Origin: Aquanectria penicillioides
Lineage: Eukaryota; Ascomycota; Sordariomycetes; Hypocreales; Nectriaceae
DNA length: 64,000 nucleotides
NCBI GenBank assembly: GCA_003415625.1
Contig: PYIU01000009.1
Location: forward strand, 992,001 to 1,056,000
Reading direction: 5' to 3'
A model generated the notes under the pieces. That model had not been told where the DNA came from, did not search any database, and saw only the letters and a program-made list of their open reading frames with translations. Numbering within the stretch: position 1 is the first letter of the stretch; each line of letters starts with the position of its first letter. Of the stretch, positions 12,821 to 24,498 are shown in pieces. The position numbers were made by a program, and so were the translations under genes.

Positions 12821-12859
12821 AATCTCCAATCTCTCCAATCTCCAATCTCCAATCTCCAA
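12821..12859. repeat. (CCAATCT)n heptamer repeat
   Basis: Four to five AATCTCC units in tandem, just beyond the 3' end of the downstream hydrolase gene. Confidence 0.85.
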
Positions 12860-12958
12860 GCAACATATGTTCATTGTTCAAGCTTTCGTTTCCGAAATGA
12901 CCCAAATCTCGCAACTCGCAACCCACGTGTTCATCACCAGGCCGTGTCGTGCTTTGCC

Positions 12959-15221
12959 TCAATCGTCGTCGCCCAACCCCGTCAACCCGCTAGCGAGGCC
13001 CTGCATTCGCCTCCCCAGCAGGTCGTCGGAGCTGTTGAGTTTGACGAAGCTCTTGTTCTTGCTCTTGCTCTTGCTGAGCCCCGGGGCCTTATCCCTTTTG
13101 CCCTTCTTGCCAGACTTGCCGTTTAGGTGTCCCGGTGTAACTGTCGCATCGCTGCCGCTCTCGCCATCTTGATCCCTGATATCGGGTCCTTGTGATTGAG
13201 TCAAGCTTCTCCCTCTGTTCAACTTGGTCATACTAATTTCCAGCGGTCTGTCCTCGTCTCCGCTCGACTCTGTTCGTGCGTGGCGTCGTTCTTCGCCATT
13301 GAACGCAGCATTCCTTGCCCGAAGGTTACGCAAACGCATCGCATCGACGTGCTCAAAGAGCTGTTCAAACCATCCTACACTTCGGTCGAAATGCCTCCAG
13401 GCCGGGGGTATAGTGCGGGGAACTGCATGAAGCCATGCGACGTTCCAGGGATAAGAATCACCTCGGCAGCATCTCGATTGTCGAATTCCGGTTCTTTCCC
13501 GCTCTCTTGTCCGTCCCCTGAAGATCTGTTCCGCCTGAAAGCAGCCTCCTTGGCTCTGCGTAATCTCCCTGCAAAGATCACGGTATCATCCACCAACGGG
13601 TCTCGTTCTCCGGTCAGGAAGTATGATTTCGGAAAGTTGACCAACAAGGCCTCCGGAGCCAGCACCGGACAAAGAAGATAGTCCTGGCTGAAATCTGGTC
13701 GGTAATGCGGCCCAATGTATAAGATTATCATGGCACGCATCATCTCTGGGGTAAGCACTCGGTCGTTGAAGTAGGAAATCATGGACGAAGTGGCCAGTCT
13801 TGTCCTGATGGGCTCCACCTGACCAGGCGTATTTTTTGCTCCCGATGTGCCATTCTCTTTGGGCCGGTTGAAAGATCGAGCCCCAGCGTGAGAATACTCC
13901 GGGTGTGGGCTTTGAAGGCTTTGGTCTGTAGTGCCCACCGTCTCTTCCGTGGTCATGGTGCTCGACTTGGTCTGCAATGGGGGCGAAGAAACGTCCTCAT
14001 CGTCTGAGTGATGAGGCGTCCCTACAAGCGCGTTGTACTGCATGCTTTTGCGCCTCACAATAGGTCTGTTTGTTTTTCTCATCTTCCGGTCCCTGATCAG
14101 TGACATTTGCTCGTCGGTCATCCAATTGCCAATGTTCATGTCCAATGCAGGGTAGAAGCAAACAAGACCATCGGGGGGTGGCAGTTCGGTCCTATTTGAC
14201 CGACGGAAGTGGGCATTGCTTGTCTCAAGGATCATGAGAGTCGAAGCAACTGCCAGATTCCCACCGGCACTATCTCCGGTGAGAATTACCCTCGGAACCT
14301 TTATCCCGGGCAGGCCAATACATCTACCTTTAGTGTTCATGATAGTGGAGTAGACGTCGAAGCACTCGTTCAGAGCGTAGGGATAGGGAAATTCCGGTGC
14401 CTTCTTGTAGTCAAGACTGAGGATTGGCAGTCCTGATTTGGCAGCCCAGGCGAATAGTTTGTCGTCGTTGCACCGAGGATCCATTGCAACGAAGCCACCG
14501 CCTGGAATGTCCAGAATTATCCTGTCGTGCCGCGCCAGGTCCGCCAATGGCCCATCAAAGTAGAGCCAGGCAAGTACGGGCTCCTTGTAGTCACTGTCCG
14601 CCGGCCTCGGGATTCTGAGTTGCCTGGGCGGCCATCGCATGAACCTCGGACGTAAGAGTCCTTGGAAGAAACTCAGGTATGGCGAGGTGCCCTTGTTCCA
14701 GGCTACGCGGAGATGTTCCACGGTGAGGGCTCCTCTTACCTTGCGAACCTTCTCATCGGCCTTCTCGGCGGCAACAAGGTAAAATAGGGTAAACACAACG
14801 CTTGCTATGTCTCGTAGCCACTTGGTCCGGATCTTCATGGCCGTCCAGAACCCCGCATCCAGCGCAGTCAGCACCCATGTGGCGCGGTAGTAGGTTGCAT
14901 CGTACATGTTAGCCATAGGCTCCGGGCTAGCTAGTCCGACAAGAGCGCTGAAATTGCGTGCGGCGTAGAGGTAGAGCATAGTCAGGGCAACCGTCTGCCA
15001 CGCGGTCAACCGCTTCGTGCCGAGCCTCGAGAGCATTTGGGCTCCTGGAGGACCATGTCGATGACCCCTGCTTCATGTTAGGCGATTGCTGGGTTTCTAC
15101 CCCACGGGGAAGACCGGGTTGTGGCTCACTTGACGAGGTAAAAGGTCCAGAAGGTCAGGACCGCGAGCACCTGAAGCCGACGCGACTTGGCCGAGGGCCG
15201 TCCGAGGACGTGGTCTATCAT
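12959..15221 (-). CDS. Alpha/beta hydrolase, hormone-sensitive-lipase/arylacetamide-deacetylase type; one-base frameshift
   Basis: Predicted ester or lipid hydrolase. Exon 1 is 15221-15130 (MIDHVLGRPSAKS...), and the intron has donor GTGAGC, a CTAAC branch point and a CAG acceptor. Exon 2 is 15067-12959. Catalytic elements visible: nucleophile in GDSAGG (Ser about 297), acid in GERDPLVDD (Asp about 520), His in GTSHGF (about 575). The oxyanion motif reads IPGGGF instead of the usual HGGGF. Hydrophobic N-terminal segments suggest membrane association. The frame breaks after HGFMQFPALYP: restoring one C to the C5 run at about 13404-13408 gives PAWRHFDRSVGWFEQLFEHV and joins to the basic, Ser/Lys-rich C-terminal tail ending GLTGLGDDD. 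Total after repair is 733 residues, and exon lengths then sum to a multiple of three. Substrate unknown. Confidence 0.88.
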
Positions 15222-17573
15222 GATGATGGCGAGGCGAGATGAGGGAAGTGATTTGGGATGGCGGCCGAATGTGAACGTTTCAGCAGGACAGATGAGGAAG
15301 CGCAGAGATGTCCCAGGCCGGCCACACGCATGGTGCCCGAAGATGCAGGTTCAATTGTCGGTGGTTTCACATGAACGAAAGCCTGATCTGACGAGCAATG
15401 GACGGCCGGGCTTACAGGCAAAGGCAATGCCTCGGCGACGGAGCCCGTGGGACTGAGACGGCCAAATCGGATTCCGGGAGGTGGTTCGCTCGGCGACAGT
15501 CTCGATGACAGGCCGTTTGGAGAGGCTGCGGAAGAATCGGGCTGTTCTCTTCAACAAAACAGGGAATTTGTCTCAGGGTGAGCTGACCTGACCTGACCTG
15601 GACGGGCGAGCAAGGAGCGCAGAGAGGAGAGAGACACAACCACGGGACATGGCACATGGGAAACCGCGCACAGAAAAACAGCACATGTGCCGCTGCTTCT
15701 GGAGGCGTGGGAAAGGCTACGGCCGGCCCACGAGCCGAAATGACGACTCGTGACATGGTGTGTCGTCTGTCTCGTGTCTCGTGCTGACATGTGAAAGTGT
15801 AGGTTGGAACGCGGGGCGCGGCGATTGGATGTGGAGAGCCGCCTCCGCACGAGAGGGTCATGACGTCGACGGGGGCGGGGGGCGGGCTGAGAGCACATGA
15901 GATGCAGATGGGGATGGGGGGTTAATGGTGGGAAAATGTTCTAGAACCCGTAGGCGGACGGGAATAATACAACTGCCTCGTTCACGGCCGTGGAAAGTCG
16001 GGGAGAAAGATCGAGGGGTCCGCGTGCAGGATCGGGTTTGATTGCGCGAGGAGGTGTCAAAGGCTGGAGAAGGTTGCCCTCCAATCCGTCTTTATTTCTT
16101 GAACCGGCAGTTTCTGCTCGTCTCGTTGCGCCACAGAGTTGCAGCCAAGGGGACGCAACACGACCCAGGGCGGCCCTTTACCCTCTGAACCAAGGTGGCG
16201 GGTGGCGTAGCGTCCCCAGGGCACACATGATACAAATGTTAAGTTACACCCCGCAAACCAACGCTTATTATTGTTTTGGACGGTGGAATTTGGAGATGTT
16301 GCATGTGGCGGTATAGGGTAGGCGACATTGGAGCCATGTGACCCAACGGCAGAGTTTGATTTCGTCGTATCAAGAGTAATACATCAGAGGGGGCTAGATT
16401 GATGCCAAAACTATCCTCGTACACATTTTTAGTTTTGGGGTTTCTTTCCTTTTCTTCCTTTGTTCCATTTCGCTCCTAGGGTTTGGGTGGGTGTGTCGAT
16501 CCCTGTCTCATGTGCATGCACTCACATCAACAAAAGGTCCTCTCAAACAGTACCTCGATAGAGTGCCAGAAGAGTTCCTCAAAAACCAATTCTACCCCAA
16601 CCTTGGCCAATAAAGAAACATCGTACTTGAACATTAGATATTGACTAATCATTTCTTCAAGGCGCACTCAAGGCACCCACCCCCTTGTCTCGTCACTCCA
16701 AGACTCTTTACATGTGTCACCCTTGCCATTTCAGGTCTTCCTTGCCGGACCTTTGGTCTCCATAGTCCGAGTCACCGATGAGCCAAGGCGTGATTTATCC
16801 CGCCCGAGTAACTAACGAAACATCACATTACGAGATATGTGTCCTATGTTCCATGCGAACTCGTCTGTGTCTTCGTCCGTGTGTTTGCCCGTGTGTCCGC
16901 CAGTTTGTCTCTGTCCGATTGGCAATTAGGGCCAAAGCGCCAGCGCGAACAGGGCCCAAGCTCTTAGACATTTTGACTATAAACATAACAAACCAACCAC
17001 AGTTGAAATACCGTGTATAATACGAACAACTGCGGGCAATGAGTGGTTGACTCAAGGTCAACTAAATTGAAAAAGCCATTTACTGAATGCGCTATTATGG
17101 AATAGTCCATAACCACTCATAGTTGTCGCAGTGAACTGCTACCTCCAGTAAACTAGGAAAGGATGAAAATATGAGTGCTGCTGCATGTCACCCAGTCACA
17201 TTGGTAATGCCTTTCACAACTCAACTTGCGACCCTTTTTAGGTCTAGCCAAGTAACCCCCTTCAAAGTCAATCTAAATGCTACTTAGGATCGAGCGATCA
17301 TCATGCCAAACAAGTTGAAACAAGAGATACAACCCTCCCCCTGCATTATATAATTAACATTGGAGCCCCATTTCGGGTGCAACCCTACTAGGTTGAAGAG
17401 TTGAATGACATGTCATCACGAGAAGCAGAAAAATGTCTGAGCCATCACATTTTCTCATTCAATGCAGGCGGTTCTAGTAGAATCGTAAGAAGGAACCCAT
17501 TGGGGTAGTTTACAAAAAAGGTTTAAATGTGCTAGACCCCTGTCTGATGCCCGCTCTGAACAACCCCCCTCCT
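15222..17573. other. Intergenic region, no gene seen
   Basis: It lies upstream of the hydrolase and downstream of the cutinase, both on the minus strand. No frame is persuasive. From about 16440 to 17520 the sequence is more AT-rich than its surroundings. That could be cutinase 3' flank or an old decayed element, and there is no repeat or terminal inverted structure to decide. Confidence 0.6.
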
Positions 17574-18486
17574 CTAAGCGCCAATGCACTTGACAACGAA
17601 GTCAGCGGCGGCGGAGGCGTCCTGGCTGTAAGTCAAATGAGCCTGGGTAATGACTCCGCTACCCTGGCAGACGGTGTCGCCGCTGTGGCAGAAGACCTTG
17701 GTGCGGTCGGCGCTGACGCCCTGGACGGCCTGAGACTGGACTGTCGAAGGTGTTAGTCGCGAGTTTCTCTAGGTTCCTTGTTTCGGCAAGGGATGCACAT
17801 TCCCAGGTCATCTCCCCAGGTTTGAAGAAAAGCAAAACTAAAAAAAACTAAAAAAAAACTTACAGGGATCGCCAAAGGTAACGGCGGCTGTAACCTTGCC
17901 GGTAATGTCGGCGGAGAGCGACTTGGCCGCATTGTGGACGAGCATGGCGCCCTGGGAGTAGCCAGAGATGACGACATGGGTGCTGGGGCATTTGGTGAAA
18001 GCCTCCTGGATCAGGCTGGCCCTGTTCATTTAGTTAGCACGTTTGCGAACCCTGGCGCCGATCCGGAGCCCGGCTCGGGCGGTTGTTTTGTTTTGATCGT
18101 CTCACTACTCACATCTTCTTGGAGCCGGCCTGATCGCCCATCTGCATGATGCCGGCCACATCGGCGTTGTACTCAACACCCTGGACGGCCAGGTTGCCGT
18201 CGCCAACCTTCTGGGCCAGAGCCTGAAAAAAGGGAGGGCCGGTGACGGTACCGACGTTGCCCGACTCCGAGGTTCCGCGGGCGAAGATTACGGTCACGGT
18301 CTTGCAGTCGCCCGAGAGGCCGTTCTGCGTGGCGCCGCTGAAGCCGGAGCTGGAGCTGCTGCTTGAGCCTGAACTGCCGCCAGTGAAGCTGCTCAGGTCG
18401 CCAAAGTTCCATTGACGAGGGGCCACGGGACCAGCCGCGACGAAAGGCACAAGGGCAAGGAGGATGGTGCGTGAGAGAGAAGGCAT
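17574..18486 (-). CDS. Secreted cutinase (CE5 family)
   Basis: Serine esterase that hydrolyses cutin or similar polyesters outside the cell. Exons: 18486-18113, 18021-17864, 17740-17574; introns have GTGAGT/GTAAGT donors and branch points such as CTAAC. The product is 232 residues, close to the usual cutinase size. Residues 1-18 form a signal peptide (MPSLSRTILLALVPFVAA). A Ser/Gly-rich linker lies at about 37-50, followed by the core starting near C61. The catalytic triad is Ser147 in GYSQGA, Asp199 in GDTVC and His212 in HLTY. Cysteines C61/C136 and C195/C202 match the two conserved disulfides; C229 is extra. The frame is intact. The Ser-rich linker separates it from the shortest cutinases, but no carbohydrate-binding domain is seen. 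Confidence 0.95.
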
Positions 18487-19706
18487 TTTTGAAATACAAG
18501 AAAGCTTTTCTTTAAAAGAAGAAGAAGAAGAAGAGGCTGAACGAATGGAAGTTGCTGGAGCACTTGAACCGAAAGAGACTGTGATGTTGTTTGGCTTGAT
18601 ACACTTGGGATGACAGGTAGGAGAACCGTCGTGTTATATGCCCAAACATGTCCATAATCGTCTTCCAGCTGCCAAGCATCCAGACAACCCAGGTCCCCGG
18701 TGCCATTCGATCCCGCAAGCTCTTCCCAAAGCAGTAATGCCCCTGATGAGCCAGAGACAAGAGCAAGGCCTGGCTCCCTGGCACAGCAAAACGAGCGAGG
18801 CGCGGTGCCCAGCCCAGCCGGCAATAGAAACCTCCCCACCACAAATTTTCCGATGGGATGAAGCTCTCATGGTCGAAACATGGCGATCGTCCCTCTCAGC
18901 CCATTTTCGTCTGGGGGTCCGGGGCCCTGTTGTTGTGTTCGGCACTGGGGAACCGACGCGGCCGGGGCCGGGGGTCTCGCGGACGTGGGGCCAAATGATG
19001 GTGAAACAGGCCGCCATGAGCGGGGCTGAAACGATCACACCTTACCGAGGGTCCGGGTTGAACATGGATTTTCGGAAACAGAAGGAAAGTTTGCCTTCTC
19101 CATTTGTTTTTCTTGTCGTGGATTGACCGATTGACTATCGCTTTGACCACACATAGGATCGAGTGCAGCCGAGGCACTTCTTATCTAGGCTAGGGCCCTG
19201 GGTAGGGGCCTGCTTGGCATTCAAGGCCAGAAGCGTCTGCGTGGTTGAAATAAATAGGCATCGTGATCTGGCGATCCTCAATGTCAAACGAGGGTAATAT
19301 GCATAAATTGCCTTCACACTCTCAACGTTGGCCCCCGGGCTCCCGCATGTCGAGGGACTCATGGCCTGGGTGAGAGCGGATGAAACAAGAATCTCGCCAA
19401 AACTTTCGCATCAAACACTCGAAATGGATGCAATCTGTATTCAAGGCCTGGTAGTCAATTAAAGAGGAGTATCATAAATACAAATAGTTGAGAAGAGAGT
19501 AGCTTCCGATGCCAGATCATCCGCATCATTGGACCCAATACCGTGGTGCAGCCGGACTGTTTCCCCCCAATTCCGCTGTGACATAAAAATTACATTGCCA
19601 TTATTCCAGGCATCTCTCACATGGCCCCTGAAAAAAAAAAACAAGAGCCTCCATCAATTTCCCTTCCGAATCACCGTTTGAATTTTCTCCCCTGATCATC
19701 ACTCAT
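18487..19706. other. Cutinase promoter region and calpain 3' flank
   Basis: Immediately upstream of the cutinase ATG is a purine/pyrimidine tract (GAA repeats at about 18518-18537). A TATA-like CATATAAC on the minus strand at about 18634-18641 lies about 150 bases upstream of the start codon. No further gene is seen. Confidence 0.5.
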
Positions 19707-22574
19707 TCACGAGGTTTGCCCAGCTGGCTTATCCTCCTTTTTCACCAGGTCTGAGCTCGCGTCTGTAGCATCCGTATCCTCTAGCCGAACCTTAACGTTG
19801 GCGTGCTGCGCATAGACCCTAAGACCGAGCACACAGACGGCGTTCCACGGCTTCTTCTTCTTCTTTTTCGACCCCGGAGCATCAAATACGGATGAGGCAT
19901 CCGAATCGTCCGAGTCAGAATCCTCGTCTGAGCTCGAGTCCGAGCCCGAGTCTGAAGCTGCGGCATCAGAGTCGGGATCATCCTCTGGCGCCGGAACCAC
20001 AGGGGGTCCTCCTTGATGGTTGGGTCAGGCGCATCTTTGTCAAGGGGGGTGTCCTTGGACTGCGTGGGAGGATCTTGCGAGTTACTCGTAGACGATGGGG
20101 GATCCTGCGTCTTGACATCTTCCGTCTTGTTGGTGGATTCAAGCGTCGAAGATTCAGATTCAAGCTTCGGCTTGGTGTGGATTTCTCCTTTGCTCTGGGA
20201 CTCAGCGGCCGTCTTGAACGACTCATCAGGAGACAGCCCTGGTGTGGATTTGGGAGATGTGACCTCAGCCTTAGCATCCTTCTCATCAGTTGACTTCTTT
20301 TCATTGGTTGAATCCTTGTCCTTTGTCTCGCCGTCCCCAGTGGAGGTCCTGGTTATCTCCTTTCGAATCTGCAAAAATGCATCTTCCATCTTTCGCATCA
20401 CATCCTCAACTTGGACGAGGCCTTTTGCCTTCTTCTTCTCCTTGCGTCTCTTCTTTCTTTCTTCCGCACGCCTCTTGAGGTATTCCTCATCCTCATCTAA
20501 CACACCACCCTTTGCATGGGCAAGGTCGTACTGTAGACCGACTTGCCTTAGCTTCTGAGGGTTTCTATCTGCGGCCAATTTGACAACCTTTTCCACGGTC
20601 ACGCGGTCAGTGTCTCGCTCGGCGGAGATGCTCGGGATGATCTCGTAAGTTCCCGGCTCTAGGTTGAGCTCGCAGTTGACAGAGCGTCGATCCCAAGTAT
20701 GGACAGGCCGGACCTGGCAAAGGGGCGTATCGGAATCAACCGACTTGACAAGAAATTGAAGTGAAAAATCATATTGACCTTTCAGATCAAGGAAGTACCT
20801 TTCATCGAGCTGCATCCCTTGTTAGAATGTGAGCCTTTGTGCATCAGGTGGCATGGCATACCTGTGACAGAACAATAACAACCAGGCCTTCTTCCTTGAT
20901 CTCCACCATAAATTTCTTCTTGAGGTATCCTGTCAGCCAAGATACCCTGAGACTCGTCCATTGCTGTGCCACAGTCCACCGCTGGTCAAACAACCGGGTT
21001 CGGTAAATCCACTTGAAGTTGGCAAGAAGATCTGGGAAGGACATCCAAAAGGTACCGTCATCGCCGAACTTATGTCGCAGCTTCTGAATCATGTACGGGG
21101 TCCACTCGCGGGAGCCATCGGACCAAGGTCCATGCCATTCTCCGAGACCATCCGAGGATCGTTGGCCCCAAGGATTTCTGATTTTTGTGTTAGTCGAATG
21201 CCCCAAAAATGGTCTGCCGCGGAAGTGTTGTCGGAAGGACAGAGAACAGAGAACAAAATGACTCACCTAACTTTAACTAATCGAAACTTATTTCCCTCTT
21301 CATCTTCTACTTCAGTAGCCTTAAGGATGGAGTAGGCATGTTGGAGAACAAGGCCATTTCTCTTAGAATCCCATCCCGAGCCAGAAGCAGAAAGACCAAA
21401 GACGAATTCGCCATCCTCATTTCCAGACCCCAGCATTTCACGCCAGAGGCGATCCTTGCGAAGGACTCTGTTACCAGCTACCACGGTGGTAACACCGCCG
21501 GTAAGGTCTTCAACCGCGGTACCGGCCCACCCACCATCAAGCGAATTATAATCGCCGTGTACTTTGGCAAACTAAGGCTTGAGTTAGCATAGGGAGACTG
21601 GGACTACTCGTCTAGAAGTAACTACTTACAGCCTTCTCAAGCAATGGAAGCCATGTCTCGTTAGGGTCTTCACACTTGGCAAAGAAGAGGGCATCCGAGC
21701 CGCTTTGTTTTTGCTTCTTGTACAATCGCGCCTTCTTACCTGTTGAATCGTAGATGTCTGACTCATGACCGAAATCTTTGTTCTTGAGGTACAAGTTATC
21801 GTCCACGACGGTAGAGATCCATTCTCCATCTCTGTTGAAGACGAAGCCATAAACACCACATTCCTCATCTTGTGCCACGCATATTTTGTTCATCAGGTCT
21901 TTGCGATGAGCAATGGTAGCTAGCGCTGCCAACCACCAACAGTCACCGCTAGATCCTTGCTTGATGTCCGAGCTTGAGAAGCCATCCACCGTGAACTGAG
22001 GATTTTCAAAGATCCATGACAACCGATGGACAGACCCGGGTCTCGTCGGGGGGACGCGATAGGTATCGTGATCAGGCCCAAGGTACTTACGCAAATTGCC
22101 AACATCAATCTCAAGCTTGTCATTGCCCAAGACCCCGCTGTCTTTCAAAGTGTCAAGGGACATCTTGATTTGCCAGGCCCGGACCTTTGTTCCTCTCTCA
22201 TCATCGTCATCATCCTTTTCCCATTCTCTAATCAGACCATGTAGACAGTTATCTGTTCTGATAGAGTAATCTGTCTCGATATCGAACTCTGGGTCGCTGA
22301 ATATAGAGTTGGTGCGCTCACATTCAGCGACGACCGCTCGAACTTTAGCGCGGCAATCTGCACGAGCCTGCTCGTAGCTGAGGGCGGCATTTCGAGTTCG
22401 AGATTGCGATATATTGGAGTCTGGTAGTAGATTAAGGTAGAGGCTACGGGGGAAGATGGATGTGACCTTGCCAGATGCCTTGGCTTGGTACTTGGACCAG
22501 AACTTGGAGACGGCGGCCTGGGGAGTGGGAGAGCGTTTGGCTCTCGGCCGAATAAAAGAAAGGGAAGGATCCAT
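19707..22574 (-). CDS. Calpain-type cysteine protease, one-base frameshift near the C-terminus
   Basis: Papain-fold intracellular protease of the C2 family. Exons: 22574-21630, 21571-21267, 21177-20862, 20809-19707, with canonical splice sites. The catalytic triad is complete: Cys212 in QGSSGDCWW, His393 in LVLQHAYS, Asn418 in VRNPWG. EKAFAKVHGDYNSLDGGWAG spans intron 1 and is family-typical. After the C2-like beta region comes a charged region (RRAEERKKRRKEKKK) and a Ser/Thr/Lys-rich disordered stretch. No N-terminal MIT domain is seen, so it is probably not PalB/calpain-7. Near residue 790 the frame shifts: one C is missing from the run at 20002-20006 (G on the + strand). With it, the sequence continues EDPPVVPAPEDDPDSD into a Ser/Asp-repeat tail ending KPAGQTS, for 889 residues in total. 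Regulation by calcium cannot be judged from motifs. Confidence 0.92.
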
Positions 22575-22653
22575 GATTCCAAATTTTCGGAATTCAGAGA
22601 TGGTAGAGGGATCTGCAGGGGGAATCTCGTTGGTTGGGTTGGCACTGTCGGGC

Positions 22654-22664
22654 CTCTATATAGG
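22654..22664 (-). promoter_or_regulatory. Candidate TATA box of the calpain gene
   Basis: On the minus strand CCTATATAGAG lies about 80-90 bases upstream of the calpain ATG, a suitable spacing for a short leader. Confidence 0.45.
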
Positions 22665-24474
22665 CAATGTGCGAACGCGGCCCGTGTAAGTCAGCAAGAA
22701 ATTCGCAAATAGACGGACCCGATGACCAGAATAAATGGGATAAAGAAGTGTTTCACGGCATAGCAACGAGCGCCACATAAGGCGCCGCTTTTACTGGACA
22801 AGGGTGATTTGCACAGCCCAGGCGCAGCTGTCAGGTTATTGAATCTGGTGATGGAATCAACCGGGACGGAATAGGCTCATGGCAGCTGCACGAAACCTAG
22901 GGTCCCACTAGTCCATGTGACATAAGGCTGAAGGGTAGGAATAAAGAAAGATCTTTAGCAACACGAAGAGGTCCGCCCGCGCTGCCATAGTCGGAGTGAC
23001 TCTTCGTGCTGACAGGTTTCCAGGCGGCGAAAGGCCCTGGGTGGCATCGCCCAGCTGTAACTCGCCAGCGTGCTTGTGGCCGCTTTCTCCGTAAACTAGG
23101 CAACCATGGGCAAAGACGAAAGGCACCCAAGCATGAAGCACCTAGACGGTACAAGGAATAATAGCCACCTCTTGATGGTGTGTGACTTGAAACTCTCATC
23201 TTGTTGGGTGAAGTTGGATGCAGGCACGTTGAGATACAGCATGCTGCGGCGCGCACCACCGGGATGTCACGGACCGTTACTGGCACCAGATGGCCTCAAG
23301 AGCCCCGAAGGCCCTCTTTGTGTGACCGCCTGACATGGCAACGCAACTGGGGGAACACCAGCGAATGCCAGCCGGCGTTGAGAATTCGCCACGTCAGCAG
23401 GCTGAAAGGCATTGCCGACTTTGACCTAGAGTTGAGGCTCAGCGGAAGAGATTGAAGCACTGACGGCCTTGATAATCAGGTTTTCAAGATGGCTCGTTAG
23501 GCAGAAAACCCCGCCGTGAGCAGGCTACGAGGCACTTGGGTGCTCTCCAATGGCGCCCATGGTTCGCGCAAGGCAGAGTCAGTTGATGAGCTTACGATGT
23601 GAGTGGGGGAGCTTCTAGATGCGGACAGCTTGTAAGTCAACAAATAAGTAATCAGGCAGTTGGCAATCCAAAGAGATATAGCCGGGGATCGTAGGCGGAA
23701 CAATTGGCAAAATGGCAGAGACAGGGAAGCTTGCAACTTCGTCTTTGGGCTGGTGAGAGTGAGAGGCATTTGAAGCCTGTCATTTGGGAACTGAGTTGAC
23801 GCTCGCCGTGTAAGTTCAGATGGCATAACAAGAGCCGCAGCCAACCAGGATGAGCCTTGATGCAATCCTCAGGGCTAGGATGGTTGTTCGGACAAGACCC
23901 TGTGTCAATAAGCATACTGTCGTCATAGGGCTGGGCGACGTCCGAGAAAGAGAGTCATGATCGGCTCAAGCCGTAAACCCGAACACCAAGACCACCACGG
24001 CCACGGAGGCGGCGAAGGCGCGCAGACAGACGAAACCACTGCCCCATTGCGCAGTTCCGGGAACTCCCTCGCCTTTCAATCAACTAGCACCCAAAAGGCC
24101 TCCAAGGGAAAAAATCGGACACGCAGAACTACGGCTGTGGATGTGGAAGTGGATGTGGAGCACTGAGCCGAGTCATCATTGCGACGGTTGACCTTTTAAC
24201 CGGTAGCGAACAAGCAAAGGCTTCCAGAGCACCAGTGGACACCAGCTAATTACCCACCATCAACACCGCTGCTCCAGCGACTAGCCAACTATGATTTAGT
24301 GGCGTACAAACAAGCAATAGGTACGGGGGGCACAGGCGAAGGCGCAGGCACAGCTCTGGCGCAAACACAGTAGCACAGTGTCCCGCTTATTCTGTCTACC
24401 CCGCTATTTGGTACTGTTGCAGCACTGTACAGAGCCCCGCCTCCCTATCTTATCACCCTATCCCATCACCCTTC

Positions 24475-24498
24475 CATCCATCCATCCATCCATCCATC
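24475..24498. repeat. (TCCA)n microsatellite abutting a start codon
   Basis: Six TCCA units directly precede ATGG of the RING gene, so the repeat forms the end of its 5' leader. Confidence 0.9.

Larger units (their letters stand above)
3890..12958. other. 9-kb block without a credible gene, rich in simple repeats
   Basis: No stretch combines a long frame, plausible amino-acid composition and splice signals. The block carries many microsatellites and homopolymers (itemised separately), and much of it between about 5.2 and 12.9 kb is pyrimidine-rich on the + strand. The part next to GAD (3890-4700) probably holds the GAD promoter and leader. The rest could be non-coding RNA, regulatory DNA or slowly expanding simple-sequence DNA; nothing here decides among these. 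Confidence 0.6.
22575..24498. other. Divergent intergenic region between calpain (-) and RING protein (+)
   Basis: It must hold both promoters. Frames are short and unconvincing. The right edge is a TCCA microsatellite that runs into the start codon of the RING gene. Confidence 0.65.
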
